From Limnobaculum parvum (GTDB taxonomy: Bacteria; Pseudomonadota; Gammaproteobacteria; Enterobacterales; Enterobacteriaceae), in assembly GCF_003096015.2 (NCBI RefSeq), contig NZ_CP029185.2:333501-397500 (forward strand): a DNA stretch of 64,000 nt. Direction: 5' to 3'. Of the stretch, positions 16,356 through 25,381 are shown one piece after another (the stretch's first letter is position 1; the number at the start of each line of letters is the position of its first letter). The notes below the pieces were generated by a model. It was not told the origin of the DNA and made no database searches. It saw only the letters and a program-made list of their open reading frames with translations. The position numbers and the translations under genes are program-made.

Positions 16356-17678
16356 TCAGAATACGGTGAGGCCGATAACAAATATGATGCCGGAGAACAG
16401 CAGGGCGGTGACGCAATAACCCATAATGTCCCGAACCCCTAAACCAGCAATAGCCAGAGCAGGCAGAGCCCAAAATGGTTGTGCCATGTTCATCCATTGT
16501 TCGCCGTAGGCGATTGCCATAGCTGATTTACCTAAATCGGCTCCTAATGCTTGTGCCGCAGGCATAACAAATGGACCCTGAATAACCCAGTGGCCGCCAC
16601 CTGATGGCACCGCAAAGTTAATCAATGCGGAGCTAAAGAAGGTCATGATTGGGAAGGTGTCTTTGTTGGCGACGTTAATAAACCACTCGGTGATCAGACC
16701 GCCCAAACCGGAGTGTTCCATCATTAGCTGGATACCAGCATAGAACGGGAACTGCACCAGAATACCTGCGGTGCTTTTGGCTGCGGCAGAAATAGCGCGC
16801 ATATAAGCCATTGGTGTTTTGTGCAGCAGTAAACCGGCAATCATAAACATCATGTTGACGGTGTTGATGGTGATGTTGAAGCCTTTGTCGTAGAAGTACA
16901 TGCCTAAGTAAGCGATACCCAGCGCACCAATAATCCACGCGATGATGCGGCTTTCTTCCATTTTCTCTGCCACTGGAGCATCAGCAGGAAGTTTTTTCTG
17001 GAAGTCAGGCTCTTCAGCCAGCAGAGATGGGTCAACTGTTACCACATCTCCCGGTTTTGGCATCATCATACGGGTCACAAACGGCATCACCACAATGAGA
17101 GATAAAGTGATAAAGATGTTGTAGCCCGTGAAGATGGTTTGAGAAACCGGAATTAGACCTGCAATATGCTCAACCGGGTTACCTGGTGTCGCTGCCAACA
17201 GCGGCATTGAACCAGAGAAACCACCACCCCATGTCAGGAAGCCGATGTAGGCACAGGCAATCAACAGCGGATAGTCAGAGCCTTTCACCCGACGAGCCAC
17301 TTCGCGGGCAAACATTGCGCCTACTACCAGCCCAAAACCCCAGTTAATCACACAGGCAACGGAACCGAAGAACGTTACCAGCATCACGCCCTGTGCCGGT
17401 GTTTTAGCGGCAGATGCAGTTAGCTTCAGAATGCGCTTAACCGGCGCAGAACTGGCCAAAGCATGTCCTGTGACGATAATCAGCGCCATTTGCATACCGA
17501 AACCCAGCAGGTTCCAGAAGCCGTTACCCCACATTTGCACCATCTCAACAGGCGTATGTGGTGTCAGAGCCAGTGCGATAACAAAAGTGAGCATGGTTAA
17601 CAGCATGGCGAAAATTAGCGGGTCAGGTAGATAACGACTGACAAAGCCAGTTAAGAAACGAGATATACGGCCGATCAT
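16356..17678 (-). CDS. atoE: Short-chain fatty acid transporter AtoE
   Basis: Inner-membrane uptake protein for acetoacetate/short-chain fatty acids, of the SCFA transporter family. It has 440 residues, as in E. coli. Many hydrophobic helices span the sequence. Conserved blocks include CVINWGFGLVVGAMFAREV, GFLTWGGGFSGSMPLLAATP and NFAVPSGGGHWVIQGPF. Its ATG overlaps the stop of atoA by 4 bases (ATGA), which indicates coupling within atoDAEB. Confidence 0.95.
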   Translation of the reverse strand: MIGRISRFLTGFVSRYLPDPLIFAMLLTMLTFVIALALTPHTPVEMVQMWGNGFWNLLGFGMQMALIIVTGHALASSAPVKRILKLTASAAKTPAQGVMLVTFFGSVACVINWGFGLVVGAMFAREVARRVKGSDYPLLIACAYIGFLTWGGGFSGSMPLLAATPGNPVEHIAGLIPVSQTIFTGYNIFITLSLIVVMPFVTRMMMPKPGDVVTVDPSLLAEEPDFQKKLPADAPVAEKMEESRIIAWIIGALGIAYLGMYFYDKGFNITINTVNMMFMIAGLLLHKTPMAYMRAISAAAKSTAGILVQFPFYAGIQLMMEHSGLGGLITEWFINVANKDTFPIMTFFSSALINFAVPSGGGHWVIQGPFVMPAAQALGADLGKSAMAIAYGEQWMNMAQPFWALPALAIAGLGVRDIMGYCVTALLFSGIIFVIGLTVF

Positions 17679-18340
17679 GCTACACCTTCCTCAATAACGA
17701 TTGGCATAACTTTAAAGTCTGCCGCAACGCTGAATTCAGCATCGGTAGCAGTCTGGATAGCTTCAAGCGTGACGCCCGGAGCATGTTCTTTCAGGATCAG
17801 ATGTCCCTTCTCAAACTCAAAAACGCCCATCTCAGTCACAATCATGCTGACTTTGTTTTTGGCGGTTAACGGTAAAGTGCACTGTTTGAGGATTTTTGAT
17901 GAGCCATCTTTGGCGCAATGTTCCATGGCAATAATTACGCGGCGAGCACCAGTAACGAGGTCCATTGCTCCGCCCATACCCGGTACCATTTTCCCTGGAA
18001 CCATCCAGTTTGCTAGGTTAGCGTTTTGGTCGACCTGAAGGCCGCCTAAGACGCTTGCATCAACATGACCTCCACGGATCAGGGCAAAGGAGAAGGCACT
18101 ATCAAACATGGCGGCACCCGGCAGAACACCACAAGGTTGCCCGCCCGCGTTGACCAGATTAGGATGTGCTTCAGTTACCGGGCCTAAACCCAGAAAACCA
18201 TTTTCTGACTGTAGGGTGATATGAATATCTTGTGGTAAGTAATTCACTACTTGAGTTGGCAAGCCGATACCTAGGTTAACAATGTCACCATCATGCAGTT
18301 CAAGGGCTACGCGGCGAGCGATGAGTTCTTTTGCATTCAT
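17675..18340 (-). CDS. atoA: Acetate CoA-transferase beta subunit AtoA
   Basis: Beta subunit of the acetyl-CoA:acetoacetate CoA-transferase that activates acetoacetate. The catalytic glutamate is Glu46 in QSENGFLG. The oxyanion and glycine motifs NLGIGLPTQV and GGHVDASVLGG are typical of class I CoA-transferases. It has 221 residues (216 in E. coli). It starts 2 bases after atoD and overlaps atoE by 4. Confidence 0.96.
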   Translation of the reverse strand: MNAKELIARRVALELHDGDIVNLGIGLPTQVVNYLPQDIHITLQSENGFLGLGPVTEAHPNLVNAGGQPCGVLPGAAMFDSAFSFALIRGGHVDASVLGGLQVDQNANLANWMVPGKMVPGMGGAMDLVTGARRVIIAMEHCAKDGSSKILKQCTLPLTAKNKVSMIVTEMGVFEFEKGHLILKEHAPGVTLEAIQTATDAEFSVAADFKVMPIVIEEGVA

Positions 18341-18342
18341 GA

Positions 18343-19002
18343 TTAGCTCTCCTTTGGATAAACAATATGATCGATTAATGCACCCGGCGTCATAACGTGG
18401 TCGGGGGCGATGTCACCCACAGCCACCAAACTATCCGGCTCAGCAATAACCACATCGGCAGCCAGTGCGATGATGGGGTTAAAGTTACGAGCAGTTAATT
18501 GATAAACTAGGTTGCCCTGATGGTCAGCAATATGGGATTGAATGAGTGCTAAATCAGCGCGCAGAGGGAGTTCCAGAAGATAGTCAGCGCCGTCGATAGT
18601 GAGTTTTTGTTTGCCTTCTTCGACCACGGTACCAACCCCTGTCGGGGTTAAAAAACCACCCAAGCCAGCACCGCCACAACGGATCCGTTCAATCAGCGTT
18701 CCCTGAGGTACCAGCTCAACTTCCATTTCACCGGCAATCATGCGGCGGCCTGTTTCTGGATTGGTGCCGATGTGCGAAGCAATGACCTTTTTCACTCTAC
18801 CGTTGACCACTAAAGGGCCAATGCCGGTATCAATAAATGCGGTATCGTTAGCAATAATCGTTAAATCTTTTACACCTGAATTAAGTAGGGCCTCGACCAG
18901 ACGCGGCGGTGTTCCCACACCCATGAAACCGCCAACCATGATAGTCATGCCATCACGAAAATATTCAGCAGCTTGCTGTATATCAATATGTTTATTTTTC
19001 AT
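18343..19002 (-). CDS. atoD: Acetate CoA-transferase alpha subunit AtoD
   Basis: Alpha subunit of the acetoacetate CoA-transferase. The CoA-binding motif GGFMGVGTP is near residue 24, followed by ASHIGTNPETGRRMIAGE and RCGGAGLGGFLTPTGVGT. It has 219 residues (220 in E. coli). It is the first gene of atoDAEB. A consensus sigma-54 promoter lies about 50 bases upstream, and an AtoC-like site lies further up. Confidence 0.96.
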   Translation of the reverse strand: MKNKHIDIQQAAEYFRDGMTIMVGGFMGVGTPPRLVEALLNSGVKDLTIIANDTAFIDTGIGPLVVNGRVKKVIASHIGTNPETGRRMIAGEMEVELVPQGTLIERIRCGGAGLGGFLTPTGVGTVVEEGKQKLTIDGADYLLELPLRADLALIQSHIADHQGNLVYQLTARNFNPIIALAADVVIAEPDSLVAVGDIAPDHVMTPGALIDHIVYPKES

Positions 19003-19050
19003 AATTATTCCTTATGTTTTGATGTCCGAAGAAGGACTCACGCAAGGAAT

Positions 19051-19066
19051 TGCAAGGGATGTGCCA
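19051..19066 (-). promoter_or_regulatory. Sigma-54 promoter of atoDAEB
   Basis: Read on the minus strand, the sequence is TGGCACATCCCTTGCA. This is a complete match to the -24/-12 consensus TGGCAC-N5-TTGCA. Its distance to the atoD start (19002) leaves a leader of about 35-40 bases. It fits control by the NtrC-family activator AtoC encoded upstream. Confidence 0.92.
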
Positions 19067-19184
19067 GTTATGGTGTTGATGCGGTTTTTTGCACTTTATT
19101 AAAGTTAATTATTAATAATCAATTAATTAATTTAATTTTAGCGAGAGTTGAAATGAAGCGGTGGCTAAAAATAGCAAGATAAAG

Positions 19185-19212
19185 TGTGCAATTATTTGCA
19201 CAGGTGTGCACC
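19185..19212. promoter_or_regulatory. Probable AtoC upstream activating site
   Basis: TGTGCAATTATTTGCACA (19185-19202) is an inverted repeat with perfect 7-bp arms. It is followed directly by GGTGTGCACC, giving three TGCACA-type half-sites in 28 bases. It lies about 140-150 bp upstream of the -24/-12 element, where the E. coli AtoC site lies relative to atoD, and the core resembles that site as I recall it. The rest of 19003-19346 holds no gene. Confidence 0.65.
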
Positions 19213-19302
19213 TTTTGTTTCACCGGTAGATGGGGGTAGTTAATAAAAGCAGTTAAATATTGTGGTGGGTATCGCAATTATTCAGGCGATGATGGATCTA
19301 CC

Positions 19303-19337
19303 CAGTAAAAGACTGTGATTATTACAGCCTTTTACTG
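19303..19337. terminator. Hairpin after the nucleoside permease gene
   Basis: CAGTAAAAGACTGT and ACAGCCTTTTACTG form a 14-bp stem with one mismatch and a 7-base loop, 9 bases downstream of the permease gene stop. The T run (TTTTTAAG) is on the plus-strand side. On the minus strand, where termination is needed, there is none, so its function is uncertain. Confidence 0.4.
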
Positions 19338-19346
19338 TTTTTAAGA

Positions 19347-20354
19347 TTACTTCAGTGCCGGCACACCGTTCTGCCATGTATCCCAATGACTAACAATGTA
19401 GTCCGTCATTTCGCCACCGACAGTAGCAATATTCTCTACGGTTTCTTTAAACCCGCCAGCGGTTTGGCCTGGGGCCGGGTCTAAATGCTCCAACGTGGTT
19501 TCGTTAGGATTACCCTGATCGAAATTGACCGAACCACGTAAACTGAATACACGCTGAGTGGTGCCTTGAGTGCGGGCAATAACCTGAGTTATTGCAGCAA
19601 TTTCCATTTCTGTTACCAGATAGTCGTCCGCACCGTACAGTTTAGCAATGTACTGAGCCTCTTTTGACATTCCCGGACCGTGGAAGAAGGTATCCCCTGT
19701 CATGTGAGTCCCTGTCAGAACCTTTGGTGCGCGTCGGGCATTGTCATCTGGATAACGCTGACGGTACTTTTGTGCGCCTTCAGAATCCAGCAGTTTGGTT
19801 TGTCCTGTGACTTTCATCGCCCAAGAGACCAGCGTTGGATTGAGCTGGTAGCTGCGAATATTTTCGTAACCTTTGCGTGGCATAAAGGTTTGACCATCGT
19901 GCAGACCTTCTGCGGGTGCCCAGCGGTGACCCAGATCGTAATCAATGACCCATGAACCCCAGCTAACGTCTCCGATGGTTCCGCGAGATGGCGGCGTACC
20001 GGCAACGCCATTAATCATGAAGTAGGTTTGTGACATATCAAACTGCGGGTTTAGCAGAATAGCCTGCACAGAGGAGGAAGAGGCCACTTTACCCATGCCT
20101 AATACGGAACCACATACGCCATTGTCGTTACAGAAAACCGGTGATGCCGCACCTTTAACAGTGATTGGTTGGCTGTTTTTAAAATATTTCTCATACCAAT
20201 ACTGGAACTCTCCGGCTTTATCTCCAGTGTTTTGGCCGATTTCAAACATAGAACCAACGAATACTTTCACTTTAATTGGTGCTTCGTTGGCTAATGCCTG
20301 ACCTGAGATAAAAAGTGGAATAAAAAACAACGGATACACACTCTTCTTTAACAT
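19347..20354 (-). CDS. Periplasmic purine nucleoside permease (NUP family)
   Basis: The product resembles the purine nucleoside permease family (NUP, Pfam PF06516), whose fold is related to nucleoside phosphorylases. A cleavable signal peptide (hydrophobic core, ALA cleavage site about residue 22) predicts a periplasmic protein. Conserved-looking blocks are VGSMFEIGQN, GVAGTPPSRGTIGD, WVIDYDLGHRW, GTHMTGDTFFHG and VTEMEIAAI. The start is the ATG at 20354, 6 bases after AGGAAA; an adjacent GTG at 20357 is too close to it. A perfect PurR box lies 23 bases upstream. The gene sits between atoC and atoD in the same direction. The exact substrate is unknown. Confidence 0.8.
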   Translation of the reverse strand: MLKKSVYPLFFIPLFISGQALANEAPIKVKVFVGSMFEIGQNTGDKAGEFQYWYEKYFKNSQPITVKGAASPVFCNDNGVCGSVLGMGKVASSSSVQAILLNPQFDMSQTYFMINGVAGTPPSRGTIGDVSWGSWVIDYDLGHRWAPAEGLHDGQTFMPRKGYENIRSYQLNPTLVSWAMKVTGQTKLLDSEGAQKYRQRYPDDNARRAPKVLTGTHMTGDTFFHGPGMSKEAQYIAKLYGADDYLVTEMEIAAITQVIARTQGTTQRVFSLRGSVNFDQGNPNETTLEHLDPAPGQTAGGFKETVENIATVGGEMTDYIVSHWDTWQNGVPALK

Positions 20355-20376
20355 CACTTATTTCCTGTCATGGTTT

Positions 20377-20392
20377 ACGTAATCGTTTGCGT
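20377..20392 (-). promoter_or_regulatory. PurR operator of the nucleoside permease gene
   Basis: Read on the minus strand the site is ACGCAAACGATTACGT. It matches every fixed position of the PurR consensus ANGCAANCGNTTNCNT. It lies 23 bases from the permease ATG, so a bound repressor would block the promoter or early elongation. It predicts repression when hypoxanthine or guanine is plentiful. Confidence 0.8.
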
Positions 20393-20554
20393 TATTTTCG
20401 CTATTCATGAATCAAAAAACCAGACGTTATTGTTTATTTGTGGAAATAATTTTTTGAACTGTAGGTCGAACGGTTTTTTCAGTATTTAAAAATGCGCTGT
20501 GAAGGCTTGGAGTAACCGGCCAGAGGGCCGGTGATAACAGAAAAAGAAGCGATA

Positions 20555-21931
20555 TTAGTCAATACGATACTCTTGCAGTTTATACATTAATGCCCGACGG
20601 CTGATCCCCAGAAAACGGGCTGCCTGAACCCGATTCCCCTGATTGTTCGCCAGTGCGGTGCAAATTAATTCACGTTCGTAAGCTTTTAGGTTCTCTTTTA
20701 GCGTATGCCCTATTAGGGGATGCCCCGTTTCGCCGATATGGGGAATATTGAGCTGCTGCTGTAAGTGTTCCGGTAGTTCATCCGGGAAGATAATAAATCC
20801 GGTGCTCATGATGACCGCTCGCTCAATGGCGTTGGAGAGTTCTCTGACATTCCCCGGCCACGGGTAACTTTCAAGAATGGCTAATGTGCTGGGATCTAGT
20901 TCTACAATTTCTTTGCTATTTTCTGCACTGAATTTTTGTAAAAAGTGCTGAGCCAACAGCGCGATATCTTCTGGGCGTTCGCGTAGGGGAATGGGTGAAA
21001 GATGTATGACGTTCAGGCGATAGAATAAGTCCTGACGAAACTCTCCTTGTTCCACCATAGCGGCCAGATTACGGTTAGTGGCGGCAATCAGGCGAATGTC
21101 GGTTTTAATGGTGTGGCCTCCACCCAATCGTTCAAACTCTCTTTCCTGCAAAACACGTAACAGTTTTACCTGTAAGTTATGGGGCATTTCGCCAACTTCA
21201 TCTAACAGTAGAGTCCCTTGATTGGCGCGTTCAAATAGCCCCTGGCGTTGAGTTTGCGCACCGGTAAATGCCCCTTTTTCATGGCCGAATAGTTCACTTT
21301 CCAGTAAAGACTCCGGCAGTGCGCCACAGTTAATTTTAATGAAAGGGCCTTTAGCTCGCGGGCTGTTATAGTGAATAGCCTTGGCAATTAACTCCTTACC
21401 GGTGCCGCTTTCTCCGGTGATCAGCACGCTGGCATTACTCTGGGCTATTTTTGCCGTGTCTTTGCACAACTCCATCATTTTGGGGCTGTTGGTGAGAATA
21501 CGATCCCACTGGTAGCTGTCAGACAACGCGCGGTGGAGCAGATTAATCTCCTGCTTCATTTCCCGTAGCTGCATAGCACGACCGATCATTATTTTTAGCT
21601 CATCGAGATCGAAAGGTTTAATGACATAGTCAAATGCGCCTAGACGCAGAGCTTCCACGGCGGTTTCCACTGCCGCATAGGCGGTCATTAAAATGACCGG
21701 TATGTTCTGGTGAGTTTGCCGCATCACCTGTAGTGCTTCCATGCCATTTAGCTTGGGCATACGAATATCCATCAGAACGATATCTGGCGTTTGTTGTTTA
21801 AAGAGTTCTAACGCCTGTTGACCGTCCTCTGCACAGATGGGCTGGTGTCCGTCACGGGTAAATACGGTGGTGAGCATACGACGAACGCTCTCTTCATCAT
21901 CAACGATTAGAATACGGTAGGATTTTTTCAT
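20555..21931 (-). CDS. atoC: Sigma-54-dependent response regulator AtoC
   Basis: NtrC-family activator of atoDAEB. An N-terminal receiver domain has the phosphoacceptor Asp55. The AAA+ domain has Walker A GESGTGKE (about 173-180) and the sigma-54-contact loop GAFTGA (220-225). A Fis-type helix-turn-helix (NRVQAARFLGISRRALMYKL) ends the protein. It has 458 residues (461 in E. coli). Its start overlaps the end of atoS by 4 bases. A GC-rich hairpin (20515-20532) follows the gene but has no T run. Confidence 0.95.
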   Translation of the reverse strand: MKKSYRILIVDDEESVRRMLTTVFTRDGHQPICAEDGQQALELFKQQTPDIVLMDIRMPKLNGMEALQVMRQTHQNIPVILMTAYAAVETAVEALRLGAFDYVIKPFDLDELKIMIGRAMQLREMKQEINLLHRALSDSYQWDRILTNSPKMMELCKDTAKIAQSNASVLITGESGTGKELIAKAIHYNSPRAKGPFIKINCGALPESLLESELFGHEKGAFTGAQTQRQGLFERANQGTLLLDEVGEMPHNLQVKLLRVLQEREFERLGGGHTIKTDIRLIAATNRNLAAMVEQGEFRQDLFYRLNVIHLSPIPLRERPEDIALLAQHFLQKFSAENSKEIVELDPSTLAILESYPWPGNVRELSNAIERAVIMSTGFIIFPDELPEHLQQQLNIPHIGETGHPLIGHTLKENLKAYERELICTALANNQGNRVQAARFLGISRRALMYKLQEYRID

Positions 21932-23778
21932 GCTGGACTTCCTTCGCTATGTTTAACCGGTAATACGATGGTAAAAGTGGTTCCCTGATTAAGTTTACTC
22001 GTCAGCGTAATATCTCCATCGTGGGCGGTAATAATGCGGTGGCTGATTGATAGACCGAGCCCGGTACCTGATGGTTTAGTGGTATAAAACGGATCAAATA
22101 TTTTGGTTTTTATTTCGTCGTTGATACCACAACCGTTATCAGAAATCGTGATTTCCTGCCAGTCCGGTGATAGCGCTCGGGTAGTGATAATAATTTCCCC
22201 TCGAGCAGCAATCGACTGCACGGCATTAATCAATAGATTGAGCAATACTTGTTTTAATAGTTCTCCATCGGCTTCAATATCAGATAGCGGCTCTTCGAGT
22301 TTAACCACAAAATCAATTCTGGCCTCAATCCCTTTGGTTTTTACCAGAATCAAACTTTGATTAATGACCTGATTTAAATTGATTTTCTGATACAGGCTCG
22401 GCCGTGGGCGAGCGAAGTCTAGCAACTGTTGGATAACTTTGTTGATGGAATGGACTTCCTTCAGAATGATTTGAGTATACTCCAGCCGTTGTGGGTCGGT
22501 TTCGCTGTCTTTCAGTATCTGAACAAAGCCGCTGATAGCGGTTAATGGGTTACGAACTTCATGTGCCACACCCGCCATTAACTCCCCAAGTGTCGCTAAA
22601 CGTTCTGTTTGCTCTATGCGGCGCTGAACCTCTTTCTTGGCGGTTAAATCGGTGAAAATAACTAGAGCACCCACGGTATCTCCCTGCGCATTGCGTAGTT
22701 GGCTGGTGCTGACACTGATTTGTATGGTGCGGTTTTTGCCAGGATAATCAACTTCTTGAGCGACATGTTCGATGCCGTGGATTAAGGTATCAAGTACCGG
22801 GCTAAAGAAATTGGTGTTTTCAAAGATTTCTGCGTAGGGCTTGCCGATCAGCTCTTTTTGCTGATAACCCGTAATCTCTTCTGCTGCTGGGTTCATCATG
22901 GTGACACAGCCTTCAATGTCCACGGAGATCACTCCGTCGGCGGCGCTTTCAATGATTAACTCGTTCAGTGTTTTCGCCTCCCTTAGCGCTCGGGATAGTG
23001 AATTTACGCTGTCGGATATTTCACCCATTTCGCCTTTCATAGGGGGGATCTGAGTTTTTAAATTGAGGGGTAACTCGTTAAGACCCGACTTGATGGTATC
23101 GATATCTGACGCAAATCGGCGGGAAAAAGCGGCTATCATCCAGATACTGAACAGCATACCAATACAGATGACGGTAATGATTTTCAGGTCCATGGCTAAT
23201 GCTTGGCGGGCAATATCGTTGGAGAGCTCGTTCGCCCAGATATAGCCGATAACGTGGTTATCGCGTTTAATCGGGATCATCGAGTTCATGATATTACCTC
23301 GTACCTGTGACCCCCAACGAACAAGTGGTTCTCCGCTTGCCATCACATCACGCCCAGGATGGTCCTGCTTTATCGTGACGCCGACCGCATTGCCATGTAG
23401 CGCTTGTGGACCATAGGTAATGATGGCATCCAGCTCCAGATTGTAATAACCGGCACCTACGCCAGAAAACGCTTTGGTGATAGTGTCAGTAGTCGGTGCC
23501 AACAGCTTATTCAATGCGGCTATACGCTGGTCGCGAGGCAGGTCTGGATAGAGTTTAAACGAATCTTTTAGCGCATCATCTAGCAGTTGTGTGACAGCGG
23601 ATAATTTAATCTTTTTTTCCTGCAATAGGGCATCGCGACCTTCAGTTTCAACGAGATAACCAATGATCAGTGTTGGTAGCGAGACCATTACAATTGCCAA
23701 CACCATCATTTTGCTACGTAGGGTGTGTGGCCGAAATCGTTGAATGAACCGTTTGTAGTCCAAAAAGGGGAAAGACAT
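21928..23778 (-). CDS. atoS: Sensor histidine kinase AtoS
   Basis: Membrane sensor kinase that responds to acetoacetate in E. coli and phosphorylates AtoC. Two transmembrane helices (about 24-42 and 198-218) enclose a periplasmic sensor domain. A PAS domain follows (about 275-385, NPAAEEITGYQ). The H-box AHEVRNPL carries His406. ATP-binding N, G1 and G2 motifs are LLINAV, DNGCGI and GTGLGLS. It has 616 residues (608 in E. coli). The promoter would lie in 23779-24000, where I see no distinct site. Confidence 0.94.
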   Translation of the reverse strand: MSFPFLDYKRFIQRFRPHTLRSKMMVLAIVMVSLPTLIIGYLVETEGRDALLQEKKIKLSAVTQLLDDALKDSFKLYPDLPRDQRIAALNKLLAPTTDTITKAFSGVGAGYYNLELDAIITYGPQALHGNAVGVTIKQDHPGRDVMASGEPLVRWGSQVRGNIMNSMIPIKRDNHVIGYIWANELSNDIARQALAMDLKIITVICIGMLFSIWMIAAFSRRFASDIDTIKSGLNELPLNLKTQIPPMKGEMGEISDSVNSLSRALREAKTLNELIIESAADGVISVDIEGCVTMMNPAAEEITGYQQKELIGKPYAEIFENTNFFSPVLDTLIHGIEHVAQEVDYPGKNRTIQISVSTSQLRNAQGDTVGALVIFTDLTAKKEVQRRIEQTERLATLGELMAGVAHEVRNPLTAISGFVQILKDSETDPQRLEYTQIILKEVHSINKVIQQLLDFARPRPSLYQKINLNQVINQSLILVKTKGIEARIDFVVKLEEPLSDIEADGELLKQVLLNLLINAVQSIAARGEIIITTRALSPDWQEITISDNGCGINDEIKTKIFDPFYTTKPSGTGLGLSISHRIITAHDGDITLTSKLNQGTTFTIVLPVKHSEGSPA

Positions 23779-24000
23779 TGCCGTCGGTTCCTCAGATATT
23801 AATCGTGTGTTTTCTACCGGCCGAGCTGTAGCCAGAGTGTTGGCCTGACTATAGTTCTTCAGACCGCCGGTACAAGAAGCACTGTCTCAAAATGTGAGGC
23901 GCATCCTACAGTATGTAATAGTAGCGAGGGGAAATTTTAAATTTTATCGATAAGGTTCTAGCTGTTTCATGGTGGGATAGCTTACTGGTAACCATAACGG

Positions 24001-24594
24001 TTATGGCTTAGGTTGCCAGACTTGTGTGCACACTTGATCTAATAGCGCGTTGTTGTGACTAATAATGACCATGCCTAAATTTCGCTGTTGGCTCTGCTGT
24101 AAAATGAAACGCCATGCTTGCGCTTGCATTAGTGGGTCCAGTTGGGCCGTTATTTCATCAGCAATCAGAAACCGTGTTTTTGGGGCCAGCGCTCTGAGAA
24201 GGGCAATGCGGGCTAGCTCGCCGCCGGAAACTTCTGATGGATAGCGCTTTAATAATTCTGGAACAATAGCCAGTGCTTCCAGCCATTCATTTCCTGGTTG
24301 CCAAACATCATACAGTGCGGCGCCCGTGGTTCTGGCGGGATTAAATGTCCGCTCAGGGTGTTGTGGAACCAATTGTACTGGGCAGTAACCCTTGAGGGGC
24401 AAGGGTTGATTATCCAGAGTGATGCGACCTTTTGTCGGCTGCTGCCAGCCCGCTAATACCCGGCCTAGCGTAGTTTTACCGTAGCCGCTGGGGGCAAAGA
24501 TGCCCAGGCGTTCGGTAGGCGCTATTGATAAGTTCAGGTCAGGCCAAAGAGTGGTTCCACCTTGAGTGATGCTGATATTATGCGCTTGCAGCAT
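24001..24594 (-). CDS. Short ABC transporter ATPase (NikE/YntE-like)
   Basis: Second ATPase of a five-gene importer. The start at 24594 (MLQAHNISIT) is chosen by homology; the longer frame to 24792 overlaps nikD-like coding in another frame. Walker A is APSGYGKTTL, the ABC signature is SGGELARIALL and Walker B is FLIADEIT. At 197 residues it is shorter than E. coli NikE (268) and lacks the usual C-terminal oligopeptide/nickel domain. The core ATPase appears complete. It overlaps the upstream ATPase gene by 17 bases and ends the operon. Confidence 0.82.
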   Translation of the reverse strand: MLQAHNISITQGGTTLWPDLNLSIAPTERLGIFAPSGYGKTTLGRVLAGWQQPTKGRITLDNQPLPLKGYCPVQLVPQHPERTFNPARTTGAALYDVWQPGNEWLEALAIVPELLKRYPSEVSGGELARIALLRALAPKTRFLIADEITAQLDPLMQAQAWRFILQQSQQRNLGMVIISHNNALLDQVCTQVWQPKP

Positions 24595-25381
24595 GATAAA
24601 GCGGCTCTGGAGTATGAGTAAAATGCTGTTCTGGCAGAGCCTGCCACAGCGATTGAAGCCATGCGCTACCGCCACCATGACGCAGTACGCAGGAGTGAAT
24701 AACTTCTTTAATCGTCCCCTGATGTAAAACGGCAATGCGATCGGCAAAATTAGCCGCCAGATGCAAGTCGTGGGTAATCCACAGTATTCCACGGCCCTGA
24801 TTACATAAATTTTTCAGGTGATTAAGTAGAATTTCAGCATGGTGACTATCAAGCCAGGCGGTGACCTCGTCAGCCAGAATAAAGCGCGCTTGGCTCAACG
24901 TGGCGCAACTAACTAAAATACGTTTTGCCATACCGCCAGAGAGAGATAATGGGTATTGTTCCAGCAACCGCTCTGGCAAATTATAGCGTTGTAATTGTTG
25001 ATAAATAGTTTCGTCTGAGGGTGTTTTTCCACTGAGTTTTGCTGCCCGTTGGATCTGCTTCCCTGTTCGAATTAAGGGATTTAAGGCGCTGACACTTTGT
25101 GGGATATAACCCAGTGTATTTCCCCTAAGGGTCTGTTGTTGGGCGGCATCGATAATACAGTCATCCATTAAAATCTGACCGGATGAACGCATGGTGGAAG
25201 GTAGCAACCCTAAAATAGTTTGCAGTAATAAACTTTTACCTTCTCCGCTTCCTCCAACCAAGGCCACTAGCTCTCCCGCCTGCACTTTCAGATTGATATC
25301 GTGCAGAATTGAGTTCCAGACAGGTGGGCGGAACCAGCGCTCGTTGGCACAGGACAGCCCCAGGTTTTTTAGTTGTAACAT
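24578..25381 (-). CDS. ABC transporter ATPase (NikD/YntD-like)
   Basis: First ATPase of the importer, 267 residues. Walker A is GGSGEGKSLLL, the ABC signature LSGGMAKRILVS, Walker B FILADEVT, and the switch His is in WITHDLHLA. The sequence is of the nickel/dipeptide subfamily. It overlaps the permease gene upstream by 13 bases. The substrate assignment follows from operon content and not from this protein alone. Confidence 0.85.
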   Translation of the reverse strand: MLQLKNLGLSCANERWFRPPVWNSILHDINLKVQAGELVALVGGSGEGKSLLLQTILGLLPSTMRSSGQILMDDCIIDAAQQQTLRGNTLGYIPQSVSALNPLIRTGKQIQRAAKLSGKTPSDETIYQQLQRYNLPERLLEQYPLSLSGGMAKRILVSCATLSQARFILADEVTAWLDSHHAEILLNHLKNLCNQGRGILWITHDLHLAANFADRIAVLHQGTIKEVIHSCVLRHGGGSAWLQSLWQALPEQHFTHTPEPLYHAASA

